A stretch of DNA of 8,393 nt from Burkholderiales bacterium (GCA_947474415.1 CANJKD010000072.1:1-8393); one strand, 5' to 3'; positions 1 through 7,584 are shown, numbered from the stretch's first letter. Notes: generated by a model not told the origin, from the sequence alone. Program-made: numbers and translations.

Positions 1-25
1 ACGATCCGAATCAACGCGCCGCGTC

Positions 26-1038
26 GTGTCTGAACTAAATGACCGGCTGGCCGAACTGACAGGCCAGCGTGACCGCGACCTGCTCGATGTCACGCTGGTT
101 GCTGCGCTGCGGGACATCCTGGGACCGGCGTCGGAGTCGGTGTCAATCTATCGCAGCGTCGGCGAGCGCTGGCTCACGCGCGCAAGCCTGATCGGCTGCG
201 AACAGGCCGCACGTGCCGCCCCGCTCTGGGCCGAAGTGCAAGACTTGCCCGAGTTGGCAACCTACCCCGTGCGTGTCGAGGCGATGCGCAGCGAACGGGG
301 TATCGAACGCGCTGGGGCAACACACCTGACCGTCTTTCCGATCGCGACCGAACACCAAGTGGTGCGGGTTCTGGAGATCGAAACACGCGATGGCCTCGAT
401 GCCCAGCAGCAGCACATGGTGACGAGCATCTTGAGCAACTTCCAGTGCTTGCTCGACTTCAGCGAACGCGACTCTCTGACCGGCCTGCTAAACCGCAAGA
501 CCTTCGACGAAAGCTTCATGAAGGCCTCGGCGCCGGCCACTGTGCCAACCGGCGACAACCTGCAGGGCGGCGGGCCAACGAGGCGGCCGGCAGCGACTGG
601 CTCGGTGTCATCGACATCGATCATTTCAAGCGCGTCAATGACACCTTTGGCCACCTGATCGGCGACGAGGTGTTGTTGCTCTTGTTGCGGTTGATGCGCG
701 GCAGCCTGCGATTCAACGACCGCCTGTACCGCTTCGGGGGCGAAGAGTTCATGGTGCTGTTGCGCTACCGCGGTGACGAATCGGCGGCGCTCGCGTTCGA
801 GCGGCTGCGTGGCAACGTCGAACGCTATGCTTTCCCGCAGGTCGAGCACATCACGGTGAGCATCAGCTTCAGCGAGATCACGCCGGGTGGCACGCCAAGC
901 AGCGCTTTTGATCGCGCCGACAGGGCGGTCTACTACGCCAAGGCGCACGGGCGCAACCAGGTGCAATGCCATGCGGCGTTGATCGACAGTGGCGAACTCA
1001 AAGACGCATCGAAGGTCGGCGACGTCGAACTGTTCTGA
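26..1038 (+). pseudogene. Diguanylate cyclase with GAF-like N-terminus, split by a one-base frameshift
   Basis: The predicted role is synthesis of cyclic di-GMP from two GTP in the cytoplasm. The first part (GTG at 26) reads to codon 572-574. The frame starting at 574 then carries the rest to the stop at 1038. Adding one G to the GGG at 572-574 restores a 337-residue protein. Residues about 15-145 resemble a GAF-type sensor (inference). The GGDEF domain starts at DSLTGLLNR (149-157), followed by DIDHFKRVNDTFGH (197-210) with the metal-binding Asp. The active loop is RFGGEEF (236-242). RFND (229-232) lies five residues before GGEEF, as expected for the product-inhibition I-site. As written, the break falls between the first GGDEF motif and the catalytic loop, so no active enzyme would form. 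The frame is open to the window edge, so the true start may lie outside. Sequence error is as likely as real inactivation. The gene ends 3 bp from the convergent photolyase stop. Confidence 0.85.
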
Positions 1039-1041
1039 GCT

Positions 1042-2553
1042 TCACGTCAACGGCGCGGCGAGCGGTGGAACGTTCTTCACGACCGCATAGCGAGCCAGCG
1101 TGCGGGCGCGCGCTTCATCGTGCTGGACGATGGGATGCGGGTAGTCGCGCCCCAGCACGAAACCCGCAGCAGCCATGTCCACCGGCCTGGCCAATGCCGG
1201 TGCATGCAGGGCCGCGTCGGGCAGCGCCGCCAGCTGCGGCAGGTAGCGCCGGATGAAGCGGCCACCGGGGTCGAACTTCTCGCTCTGGGTGGTCGGGTTG
1301 AAGATGCGGAAGTAGGGCTGAGCGTCGCAGCCGCTGGACGATGCCCATTGCCAGCCACCGTTGTTGGCGGCCAGGTCGAAGTCGTTCAGGTGCACGGCGA
1401 AGTAGGCCTCGCCGCGGCGCCAGTCGAGCCCCAGGTCTTTCGTGAGGAAGCTCGCCACCACCATCCGCAACCGGTTGTGCATATAGCCGGTCTGGTTGAG
1501 CTGCGCCATCGCGGCATCGACCAGCGGGTAGCCGGTGCGGCCCTCGCACCAGGCGCCGAAGAGCGCGTCGCCAGGGTCGCCTTCCTCCCACTCGATCTTG
1601 TCGTATTCGGGCTTGAAGCTGGCCCCCGCCGCGTGCGGGCGGTGGTGCAGGATCTGGTGGTAGAAATCGCGCCAGATCAGTTCGGACAACCACACGGCGG
1701 CACCAGGCGCGTCGCCATTCGGCGCCTGCTGCATGTGATGCCACGCGGCCGCAGCCAGCCCGCGGATCGACACGGTGCCGAACCGCAGGTGCACTGACAG
1801 GTAGCTCGGGCCTTTCACCGCCGGGAAGTTGCGCGCTTCGCCGTAGCCGGCCATGCGGGGCAGGAAGTCGGCCAGAAGGGCCTGTGCGCCGCTGCTTCCG
1901 GTCGGGATCTTCAAGGCTTGCAGGTTGCTGGGCACGAAACCCAGGTCGGCGAGCGTGGGCATGCGGTCGGCCACGCCGGCCGGGGGTGGCGCCAGTGCAT
2001 CGGCATGGGCCGAGGTCGGGTAAGCCTTCAGGAAGAACGGCTCCAGCTTGCGCAGCCACGCGTTCTTGTAGGGCGTGAACACGGTGTAGGGCTTGCTGGC
2101 CTGGGTGAGCAGTTCACTGCGCTCGAACACCACATGGTCCTTGCTGGTGTGCCACGCGACGCCGTGTGATGCCAGCGCGGTGCGGACGGCGCCGTCGCGT
2201 TGCAGTGCGGCGGGCTCGTCGTCGTGGTTCGCATACACCGCCTGCACGCTCAAGCCCCGGGCCAGCGCGGTGATTTCATCAACGGCGCGGCCATGGCGCA
2301 CCAGCAGGCGCACGCCGGGGTGACCGTGCCGCGTGCCCAGTTCGCACAACTGTCGGTCGAGGTCGTGCAGGCTGGCGAGGATGAAGTCGACCCGGCGGTC
2401 GATGCGCGGCAGCGGATCGAGGATGTCGCGGTCGAACACGAACACGCACCAGACCTGTCGGGCGGCACGCAACGCATGGTAGAGCGCGGCGTGGTCGTGG
2501 GCGCGCAGGTCGCGCCGAAACCAGACCAGTGCGGAGTTCAGGGAACGTTCCAT
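1042..2553 (-). CDS. phrB: Deoxyribodipyrimidine photolyase, class I CPD type
   Basis: This is a light-dependent FAD enzyme that splits cyclobutane pyrimidine dimers in DNA. The 503-residue protein has an N-terminal alpha/beta antenna domain (VWFRRDLRAHD at 10-20) and a C-terminal FAD domain. The FAD domain shows ELIWRDFYHQ (291-300), TGYPLVDAAM (340-349), TGYMHNRLRM (355-364), DFDLAANNGGWQWASSSG (391-408) and YFRIFNPTTQSEKFD (414-428). These follow the E. coli PhrB sequence closely. The electron-transfer Trp triad appears intact by motif: W322 (IEW), W378 (LDW) and W401 (GGW). W294 matches the dimer-stacking Trp. The frame extends upstream to 2616, but that would overlap yqgE and add 21 atypical residues. 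The ATG at 2553, directly before SLNSALVWFRRDLR, is therefore chosen. No strong Shine-Dalgarno is visible. It is transcribed divergently from yqgE and convergently with the GGDEF gene. A cryptochrome is less likely given the full match to the photolyase motifs. Confidence 0.95.
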   Translation of the reverse strand: MERSLNSALVWFRRDLRAHDHAALYHALRAARQVWCVFVFDRDILDPLPRIDRRVDFILASLHDLDRQLCELGTRHGHPGVRLLVRHGRAVDEITALARGLSVQAVYANHDDEPAALQRDGAVRTALASHGVAWHTSKDHVVFERSELLTQASKPYTVFTPYKNAWLRKLEPFFLKAYPTSAHADALAPPPAGVADRMPTLADLGFVPSNLQALKIPTGSSGAQALLADFLPRMAGYGEARNFPAVKGPSYLSVHLRFGTVSIRGLAAAAWHHMQQAPNGDAPGAAVWLSELIWRDFYHQILHHRPHAAGASFKPEYDKIEWEEGDPGDALFGAWCEGRTGYPLVDAAMAQLNQTGYMHNRLRMVVASFLTKDLGLDWRRGEAYFAVHLNDFDLAANNGGWQWASSSGCDAQPYFRIFNPTTQSEKFDPGGRFIRRYLPQLAALPDAALHAPALARPVDMAAAGFVLGRDYPHPIVQHDEARARTLARYAVVKNVPPLAAPLT

Positions 2554-2587
2554 GCCACGGAGTCTGCCGCAGGAATAAAATCTGCGC

Positions 2588-3175
2588 ATGGCATTCGCAC
2601 CGGTCAATTTCACCAATCAGTTTCTGATCGCCATGCCGGGCATGGGCGGCGACACCTTCGCAGGCACCGTGATCTACCTGTGCGAGCACACCGAGAAGGG
2701 CGCGCTCGGCCTGGTGATCAACAAGCCGATCGACATCAAGCTGAAGAACCTGTTCGAGAAGGTCGATCTGTCTCTTGACCGTGCCGACCTGGCTGACGCG
2801 CCGGTCTACTTCGGCGGCCCGGTGCAGACCGAGCGCGGCTTCGTGCTGCACGAGCCGCACAGCGGCGAAGGTGCTTCGACCGAGCACTACAGCTCGTCCC
2901 TGCAGATCCCCGGCGGCCTGGCGATGACCACCAGCAAGGATGTGCTCGAAGCCCTGTCGAACGGCATGGGCCCGAAGCGGGTGCTGGTCACGCTGGGCTA
3001 CAGCGGCTGGGGCGCAGGGCAGCTCGAAGACGAGATGAGCCGCAACGGCTGGATCAACGTGGGGGCAGAGCACGGCATCATCTTCGACACGCCGGTCGAG
3101 CAGCGCTACGACAAGGCCTTGTCTCTGCTCGGCATCGACATCGGCATGCTGAGCCAGGAGGCGGGGCACGCATGA
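2588..3175 (+). CDS. yqgE: YqgE/AlgH family protein (UPF0301)
   Basis: This is a 195-residue cytoplasmic protein of a family whose biochemical role is unsettled; the AlgH name comes from a proposed link to alginate gene control in Pseudomonas. Family hallmarks are the start NFTNQFLIAMPGM (7-19), IYLCEHTEKGALGLVINKP (about 29-47), VYFGGPVQTERGFVLH (73-88), LGYSGWGAGQLEDEM near 136-150, and a C-terminal RYDKALSLLGID. Length is typical (about 185-195). The ATG at 2588 matches the usual family N-terminus; AGGA at 2571-2574 is a rather distant possible ribosome binding site. The gene is the first of the plus-strand series and is conserved next to ruvX in many proteobacteria. That supports the identification but does not reveal its function. 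The start lies 34 bp from the divergent photolyase start. Confidence 0.95.
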   Translation: MAFAPVNFTNQFLIAMPGMGGDTFAGTVIYLCEHTEKGALGLVINKPIDIKLKNLFEKVDLSLDRADLADAPVYFGGPVQTERGFVLHEPHSGEGASTEHYSSSLQIPGGLAMTTSKDVLEALSNGMGPKRVLVTLGYSGWGAGQLEDEMSRNGWINVGAEHGIIFDTPVEQRYDKALSLLGIDIGMLSQEAGHA

Positions 3176-3344
3176 GACCGCAGGGCCGCCGTGGGCTCCG
3201 AAGAGGCACACTCTCGTGGACCTTGGTCGAATACCGGAGTGCGCAGCACGAAGGTCACCAGATGACGCGGACGTGTGACCGTGCCGGCGCACGGGCGCGC
3301 GCCTTTGAAGGGGCGGAGCGTCTCGCGACGCGCGTGCTGCAAGC
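3176..3344 (+). other. yqgE-ruvX intergenic region with short palindromes
   Basis: These 169 bp show no convincing coding frame. Three small inverted repeats are visible: GGTCAC/GTGACC at 3253-3258 and 3275-3280, GTGC/GCAC at 3281-3284 and 3289-3292, and CGTC/GACG around 3320-3331. None has a T-run, so none is a clear terminator. A promoter for ruvX could lie here, but I see no good -35/-10 pair. The two genes are usually closer together, so the spacing is mildly unusual. Confidence 0.4.
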
Positions 3345-3758
3345 ATGAATGGACTGGTCGGAACCACGCACCCTGTTCCGTCGTCTTTTCTTGCCTTCGA
3401 TTTCGGCACCAAACGCGTCGGCGTGGCCACTGGCAACACCCTGACGCGCAGCGCACACGGCTTGCGCACGGTAGCCGACGAGGGCGATGCACGCTTCGAA
3501 GCCATCGGCCGCCTGATCGATGAATGGCGGCCCGACGCGCTGGTGGTCGGCGTTCCCTTCCACCCCGATGGCGCGGCGCATGACAATACCGAACGCGCGC
3601 GCCGCTTCGGTCGTCAGCTGCACGGCCGCTTCAAGCTGCCGGTGCATGAAGTCGACGAGCGCTACAGCACCACCGAAGCCCTTGCGGGCGGTGCACACGA
3701 CCTCGATGCCGAGTCGGCGGCGATCATCCTCGAACAGTTTTTGAGAAGTCTCCCATGA
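3345..3758 (+). CDS. ruvX: RuvX/YqgF Holliday-junction-resolvase-like nuclease
   Basis: This is an RNase H-fold protein of the YqgF family, implicated in processing of the 5' end of pre-16S rRNA and annotated as a putative Holliday junction resolvase. The 137-residue protein shows the family motifs in order: [16 protein letters not shown] (15-30) with candidate catalytic Asp19, [12 protein letters not shown] (65-76), [13 protein letters not shown] (100-112), and a C-terminal [14 protein letters not shown] (120-133) with the last acidic residue. Length is normal. No strong Shine-Dalgarno precedes the ATG at 3345; a purine-rich GGGGCGGAG lies about 25 bases upstream. The stop overlaps the pyrR start in an ATGA (3755-3758), pointing to translational coupling and a shared transcript. 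Confidence 0.94.
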   Translation: MNGLVGTTHPVPSSFLAFDFGTKRVGVATGNTLTRSAHGLRTVADEGDARFEAIGRLIDEWRPDALVVGVPFHPDGAAHDNTERARRFGRQLHGRFKLPVHEVDERYSTTEALAGGAHDLDAESAAIILEQFLRSLP

Positions 3759-4258
3759 GCACCTTGCACCTCGACGCCGAAGCGCTGTACGCCGACTTGT
3801 TGGAAGGCGTTCAGCGCATGATTCGACCCGATACGGTGCTGGTCGGTGTGTGGTCGGGCGGCGCGTGGTTGGCCGAACGGCTGCAGCGTGACCTGAAGCT
3901 TGACGGCGAACCCGGTGTGATCTCGAGCGCGTTGCACCGTGACGACTTCGGTTCGCGAGGCATGAGCGCGGGCGCCGATCACACGAAGCTGCCGTTCGAG
4001 GTGGAAGGCCGCCAAATTCTGCTGCTCGACGACGTGCTCTACACCGGGCGCACGATTCGCGCCGCCATCAACGAGCTGTACGACTTCGGCCGGCCCGCCA
4101 GTGTCGCGTTGGCGGTGCTGGTGGACCGGGGCGGGCGCGAGTTGCCGATCGCAGCGGCCGTCTCTGCCGCCCGCATCACGCTGCCCGGTGAACAGCGGCT
4201 GTCGCTGGCGCGTGATGACGCTGGCCGTTTCAGCTTCGACATCGAGGAAGAAAAATGA
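3755..4258 (+). CDS. pyrR: PyrR bifunctional regulator / uracil phosphoribosyltransferase
   Basis: The protein belongs to the type I phosphoribosyltransferase fold and could convert uracil and PRPP to UMP. In Gram-positive bacteria PyrR also binds pyr mRNA; in proteobacteria its regulatory role is less clear. The 167-residue sequence has the PRPP loop [17 protein letters not shown] (88-104) with the DD-TGRT pattern, an N-terminal [14 protein letters not shown] (30-43), and SSALHRDDF (57-65) typical of Pyr[13 protein letters not shown] (121-132) matches the conserved LVDRGHRELPI region, with Gly in place of the usual His. It follows ruvX with an ATGA overlap and precedes pyrB by 115 bp. The context (pyrR-pyrB-pyrC') matches the Pseudomonas pyrimidine operon. 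Confidence 0.93.
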   Translation: MSTLHLDAEALYADLLEGVQRMIRPDTVLVGVWSGGAWLAERLQRDLKLDGEPGVISSALHRDDFGSRGMSAGADHTKLPFEVEGRQILLLDDVLYTGRTIRAAINELYDFGRPASVALAVLVDRGGRELPIAAAVSAARITLPGEQRLSLARDDAGRFSFDIEEEK

Positions 4259-4261
4259 TGT

Positions 4262-4367
4262 GCCTCCACGTTTGCGGCTGCGCCGCTGCGCTGCCCCCAA
4301 GGGCCACTCAAGGCCCATCCGCGGCCTTTGGGGCATCGCCTTCCTTGGGACGGCCCGGCGGAAGGCT
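4262..4367 (+). repeat. Palindromic repeat-like element between pyrR and pyrB
   Basis: The segment contains three inverted repeats: GCGGC/GCCGC (4274-4278 and 4282-4286), CCCCAAGGGCC/GGCCTTTGGGG (4295-4305 and 4323-4333, one mismatch), and GCCTTCC/GGAAGGC (4338-4344 and 4360-4366). A competing hairpin AAGGCC/GGCCTT (4310-4315 and 4323-4328) shares the right arm of the second. The pattern of CCCCCAAGG, GGCC-TTTGGGG and CTTGGGACGGCCCGGCGG resembles an interspersed intergenic repeat I recall from Comamonadaceae and relatives. That comes from memory, and copy number cannot be tested within this window. No T-run follows any hairpin, so this is not an ordinary intrinsic terminator. Confidence 0.55.
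4360..4365 (+). promoter_or_regulatory. Ribosome binding site of pyrB, inside a repeat arm
   Basis: GGAAGG lies 8 bases before ATG 4374 and decides for that start over GTG 4371. The six bases are part of the right arm (4360-4366) of a 7-bp inverted repeat paired with 4338-4344, so the site can be hidden in a hairpin. Confidence 0.6.
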
Positions 4368-4373
4368 TGAGTG

Positions 4374-5336
4374 ATGCTGCACAAGCGCAACCCGCAGCTG
4401 AACAAGAACGGCGAACTGATCCACCTGCTGTCGATCGAAGGCCTGCCGCAACCGGTGCTGCACCACATCCTCGATACCGCCGGCACCTTCCTGAGCGTCA
4501 ACGACCGCGACGTGAAGAAGGTGCCGCTGTTGCGGGGCAAGAGCGTGTTCAACCTGTTCTTCGAGAACAGTACGCGCACCCGCACCACGTTCGAGATCGC
4601 GGCCAAACGCCTGAGCGCCGATGTCATCAACCTCGACATCGCGCGCTCCAGCGCCGCGAAGGGCGAGAGCCTGCTCGACACCATCGCCAACCTGAGCGCG
4701 ATGCACGCCGACATGTTTGTCGTGCGCCACGGCGAGAGCGGTGCGCCCTACCTGATCGCGCAGCACTGCGCGCCGCATGTGCATGTGGTGAACGCCGGTG
4801 ATGGCCGCCATGCGCACCCGACGCAGGGCCTGCTCGACATGTACACGATCCGCCACTACAAGAAAGACTTCACGCAGCTGACGGTGGCCATCGTCGGCGA
4901 CATCGTGCATTCGCGGGTGGCACGCTCAGACATCCATGCGCTGACCACGCTGGGCGTGCCCGAGATCCGCGCCGTCGGCCCGAAGACGCTGGTTCCGGGC
5001 GACCTGAAAGACATGGGCGTGCGGGTCTGCCACGACATGACGGAAGGCGTCCGCGATGCCGACGTGATCATCATGCTGCGTCTGCAGAACGAGCGCATGA
5101 GCGGCGCGATGCTGCCCAGCGCCGGCGAGTTCTTCAAGAACTACGGCCTCACGCCGGACAAACTCGCGCTCGCCAAACCCGACGCCATCGTGATGCACCC
5201 GGGCCCGATCAACCGCGGGGTCGAGATCGACTCGGCGGTGGCCGATGGCCAGCAGAGCGTGATCCTGCCGCAGGTGACCTTCGGCATTGCGGTGCGCATG
5301 GCCGTGATGTCAATCATCGCCGGCAACAACGCCTGA
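4374..5336 (+). CDS. pyrB: Aspartate carbamoyltransferase catalytic subunit (class A type)
   Basis: The enzyme condenses carbamoyl phosphate and aspartate to carbamoyl aspartate, the committed step of pyrimidine synthesis. The 320-residue protein keeps the key sites: [12 protein letters not shown] (63-74) for carbamoyl phosphate, SSAAKGES (92-99) with the mobile-loop Lys, VVRHG (116-120), [11 protein letters not shown] (146-156), [11 protein letters not shown] (175-185), MLRLQNERM (234-242) and [11 protein letters not shown] (275-285). The N-terminal stretch [17 protein letters not shown] is an extension like that of Pseudomonas PyrB, where it takes part in nucleotide control and assembly with PyrC'. 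GTG 4371 is possible, but ATG 4374 has better spacing from GGAAGG. The downstream degenerate dihydroorotase supports a class A PyrB-PyrC' complex and not the E. coli PyrB-PyrI type; no pyrI is present. Confidence 0.96.
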   Translation: MLHKRNPQLNKNGELIHLLSIEGLPQPVLHHILDTAGTFLSVNDRDVKKVPLLRGKSVFNLFFENSTRTRTTFEIAAKRLSADVINLDIARSSAAKGESLLDTIANLSAMHADMFVVRHGESGAPYLIAQHCAPHVHVVNAGDGRHAHPTQGLLDMYTIRHYKKDFTQLTVAIVGDIVHSRVARSDIHALTTLGVPEIRAVGPKTLVPGDLKDMGVRVCHDMTEGVRDADVIIMLRLQNERMSGAMLPSAGEFFKNYGLTPDKLALAKPDAIVMHPGPINRGVEIDSAVADGQQSVILPQVTFGIAVRMAVMSIIAGNNA

Positions 5337-5362
5337 GCGACCATTGAGCGACTTCAATGCAA

Positions 5363-5470
5363 AGCCAATTCATTCACCGCAGAGGCGCGGAGAATGCAGA
5401 GTTTCGCAGAGTAAAGACAAGAGATTGGCTTTCTCCGCGTTCTCCGCGTCTCTGCGGTGGTGAGTTGGCT
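5363..5470. repeat. 108-bp imperfect inverted repeat between pyrB and pyrC'
   Basis: Two arms of about 39 bases (5363-5401 and 5432-5470) are near-complementary with one indel and a few mismatches. Perfect segments include CACCGCAGAG (5375-5384) with CTCTGCGGTG (5450-5459), and CGCGGAGAA (5386-5394) with TTCTCCGCG (5440-5448). The outer ends AGCCAA and TTGGCT (5363-5368, 5465-5470) also pair. The right arm is built of 9-base units: TCTCCGCGT twice (5432-5449), then CTCTGCGGT. The CACCGCAGAG...CTCTGCGGTG pattern resembles a widely scattered repeat family I have seen in many bacterial genomes (memory, not searched). It encodes nothing evident. A transcript through it would fold into a long hairpin without a T-tract. 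The remaining parts of the gap (5337-5362, 5471-5545) show no other feature. Confidence 0.8.
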
Positions 5471-5545
5471 CTTTCACTTGCGCTGTAGACATCCATCGAA
5501 CCACGCTTAGCCGCTGAGTTCTTCCCTCCAGAGAGCCCGCCTCGC

Positions 5546-6844
5546 ATGAAAATCCTGATCCATGGCGGCCGCCTGATCGACCCCGCGAGCGGGCGCGACG
5601 AGCCCGCCGATCTGGCGGTCGCCGCCGGCCGAATCGTCGCGATCGGCCAGGTCAGCGCCGACTTCCAGCCCGAGCGGCGCATCGATGCCAGTGGCCTCGT
5701 CGTGGGCCCCGGTCTGGTGGACCTGAGCGCACGCCTGCGCGAACCCGGTCATGGGCACGACAGCATGCTCGAATCCGAGATGGCGGCGGCGGTGGCGGGT
5801 GGCGTCACCAGCCTGGTGTGCCCACCCGACACGAATCCGGTGCTCGATGAGCCCGGCCTGGTGCAGATGCTGAAGTTTCGTGCCCGCAACCTGCGGCTGG
5901 CGAACCTGTACCCGCTCGGGGCCCTCACGCGCGGCCTGCAAGGCGAGGTGCTGGCCGAGATGACCGCGCTGACCGAAGCCGGCTGCGTCGGTTTTTCGCA
6001 GGCCGAAAGCCCGGTTCAAGACACCTTGGTGCTGCACCGTGCGCTTCAATACGCCGCGACCTTTGGCTATGCCACCTGGCTGCGGCCGAACGATGCCTGG
6101 CTTGGCAAGGGCGTGGCCGCAAAAGGCCCGGTGGCGACGCGGCTGGGCTTGTCGGGCGTGCCGGCGATTGCCGAGACGATCGCACTGGCGACGATCTTCG
6201 AACTGGTGCGCGACACCGGCGCACGCGTGCACCTGTGCCGCCTGTCGAGCGCCGCAGGCATCGAACTCGTGCGCCGCGCCAAGGCCGAAGGGCTGCCGAT
6301 AACGTGCGACGTGAGCATCAACCAGTTGCACCTGACCGATGTCGACATCGGCTACTTCGATGCCGCGATGCGCCTCACGCCACCCCTGCGCCAGCAGCGT
6401 GACCGCGACGCGATTCGCACCGCACTGGCCGATGGCACCGTGGACGCGCTGGTCAGTGACCACACGCCACTCGATGCCGACGCCAAGAACCTGCCATTCG
6501 CCGAAGCCGAACCGGGCGCCAGCGGGCTGGAGTTGCTGCTCAGCCTGGGGTTGAAGTGGGGTACGGTCCAGGGCCTGCCGCTGGCGCGCACGCTGGCGGC
6601 CGTCACCAGCGGGCCTGTGGCAGTGCTGGGCGATGCGCTCGGGTCGCTCTCGGCCAGTGCCGGGCGGCTCGTCGAGGGTGGTGTGGCTGACGTCTGCGTG
6701 TTCGACCCCGGCGCGCATTGGGTGGTGCAGGCGAGTGCCTTGCGCAGCCAGGGCAAGCACACGCCATTCACCGGCTACGAACTGCCCGGCCGGGTTCGCT
6801 GCACGCTGGTGCGCGGGGCCATGGCCTTCGAAGCGCCACGATGA
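5546..6844 (+). CDS. pyrC': Dihydroorotase-like PyrC' (non-catalytic ATCase partner)
   Basis: This 432-residue protein has the amidohydrolase fold of type I dihydroorotases but lacks the active site. By motif alignment, the HxH of the usual DLHVHLREPG is S61-A-R63 in DLSARLREPG. The usual FSDDG Asp is replaced in GFSQAES (149-155), the HxED His is R180 in WLRPND, and the second His of HxxH is R232 in HLCRLSS. PHHL is replaced by SINQL (257-261). Only D305 in VSDHTP remains. Loss of the same site is known for Pseudomonas PyrC', which supports the ATCase holoenzyme without dihydroorotase activity. The ATG at 5546 gives the family start MKILIHGGRLIDP; the ribosome site is weak. It lies 209 bp after pyrB, and its stop overlaps the plsC start in ATGA at 6841-6844. 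Databases may label it dihydroorotase; I infer that it is structural. Confidence 0.9.
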   Translation: MKILIHGGRLIDPASGRDEPADLAVAAGRIVAIGQVSADFQPERRIDASGLVVGPGLVDLSARLREPGHGHDSMLESEMAAAVAGGVTSLVCPPDTNPVLDEPGLVQMLKFRARNLRLANLYPLGALTRGLQGEVLAEMTALTEAGCVGFSQAESPVQDTLVLHRALQYAATFGYATWLRPNDAWLGKGVAAKGPVATRLGLSGVPAIAETIALATIFELVRDTGARVHLCRLSSAAGIELVRRAKAEGLPITCDVSINQLHLTDVDIGYFDAAMRLTPPLRQQRDRDAIRTALADGTVDALVSDHTPLDADAKNLPFAEAEPGASGLELLLSLGLKWGTVQGLPLARTLAAVTSGPVAVLGDALGSLSASAGRLVEGGVADVCVFDPGAHWVVQASALRSQGKHTPFTGYELPGRVRCTLVRGAMAFEAPR

Positions 6845-7584
6845 TCCGCAGCACGCGAGCGGCGGGCCGGCTGTTGCTGTGCGTGGCGCATGGCCTGCAC
6901 GGCCTGTGCATCGTGCTGTTGCGCTTTCCGGCCTACGCGGCCCCGGTTCGGCAGGCCCGCATCCAGTGGTGGGCCGCGAAGATGCTGCGCGTGATGGGCA
7001 TCCGACTGCAGGTGCAAGGCATGCCTTCGGTGGGTGGCACGCTACTGGTCGCGAACCATATTTCATGGCTGGACATCATGGCGATGCACGCGGTGTACCC
7101 ACAGGCGCGCTTCGTCTCGAAGGCCGATGTGAAGTCGTGGCCGGTGCTGTGGCGGCTGGTCGACGCCGCCGGCACTCTCTACTTGGCACGAGAACGCAAG
7201 CGCGACGCGCTGCGCGTCGTCCACACGATGGCGCAGGCGCTGCAGGCGGGTGAGATGGTGGCGGTGTTCCCAGAGGGAACCACGTCGGACGGGCTAGCCT
7301 TGCTGCCGTTCCATGCCAACCTGCTGCAGGCCGCGATCCGCACCGACACGCCGGTACAGCCGGTGGCGCTTCGATTTTCCGATGCCACGCACCCGGTCAG
7401 CCGGGCGGTCGAGTTCGTCGGCGACACGACGCTGCTGCAAAGCCTGTGGCGCGTGGCGCGTGGCGACGGCGTGACCGTGCGGGTGGCCTTGCTCGCACCG
7501 CGGGCCAGTTCGCAGACCGAGCGGCGTGCACTGGCCGATGCGCTACGGGCCGACATCGAGGCTCACCTGTCGCAGTACGGGTAA
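6841..7584 (+). CDS. plsC: 1-acyl-sn-glycerol-3-phosphate acyltransferase family protein (PlsC-like)
   Basis: The likely reaction is transfer of an acyl chain to lysophosphatidic acid, or a related lysolipid, at the inner membrane. The 247-residue protein has a hydrophobic N-terminal segment (about 11-30) that probably anchors it. It then shows acyltransferase motif I NHISWLD (72-78, H73 and D78), RFVSKADVKSWPVLW (90-104), motif III VFPEGTTSDG (142-151) and motif IV PVQPVALRF (171-179). The frame is open back to 6718, but ATG 6841 gives a natural start and an ATGA overlap with pyrC', suggesting translational coupling. The exact acyl acceptor cannot be told from sequence; a lysophospholipid or ornithine-lipid acyltransferase remains possible. 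Its link to pyrimidine genes could reflect need for CTP in phospholipid synthesis (inference). Confidence 0.9.
   Translation: MIRSTRAAGRLLLCVAHGLHGLCIVLLRFPAYAAPVRQARIQWWAAKMLRVMGIRLQVQGMPSVGGTLLVANHISWLDIMAMHAVYPQARFVSKADVKSWPVLWRLVDAAGTLYLARERKRDALRVVHTMAQALQAGEMVAVFPEGTTSDGLALLPFHANLLQAAIRTDTPVQPVALRFSDATHPVSRAVEFVGDTTLLQSLWRVARGDGVTVRVALLAPRASSQTERRALADALRADIEAHLSQYG

Noticed and set aside
563..580. Programmed -1 frameshifting in the GGDEF gene
   Set aside because: The site is not an X XXY YYZ slippery heptamer, and no fusion product is expected in this family; a missing base is simpler.
2576..2588. TAAAAT as a -10 box giving a leaderless yqgE transcript
   Set aside because: No matching -35 is seen at proper spacing, and one AT-rich hexamer in a GC-rich genome is weak evidence.
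2554..2616. Upstream extension of the photolyase to 2616
   Set aside because: It would overlap the yqgE start and add 21 residues unlike any photolyase N-terminus; ATG 2553 fits the family.
2279..3586. Minus-strand open frame (435 codons) across phrB, yqgE and ruvX
   Set aside because: It spans three real genes on both strands and an intergenic gap, with no domain signal; it is a GC-driven shadow.
4286..4340. Gram-positive style PyrR attenuator or intrinsic terminator upstream of pyrB
   Set aside because: Hairpins compete, but no T-run follows and the sequence looks like a dispersed repeat; kept only as a testable idea under findings.
5432..5458. CRISPR-like short repeats
   Set aside because: The 9-base units are contiguous without spacers and form part of an inverted repeat.
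5507..7066. Long minus-strand open frame (519 codons) opposite pyrC' and plsC
   Set aside because: It is the antisense of two well-identified genes in GC-rich DNA, has low-complexity His/Arg/Gln-rich translation and no recognisable motif.
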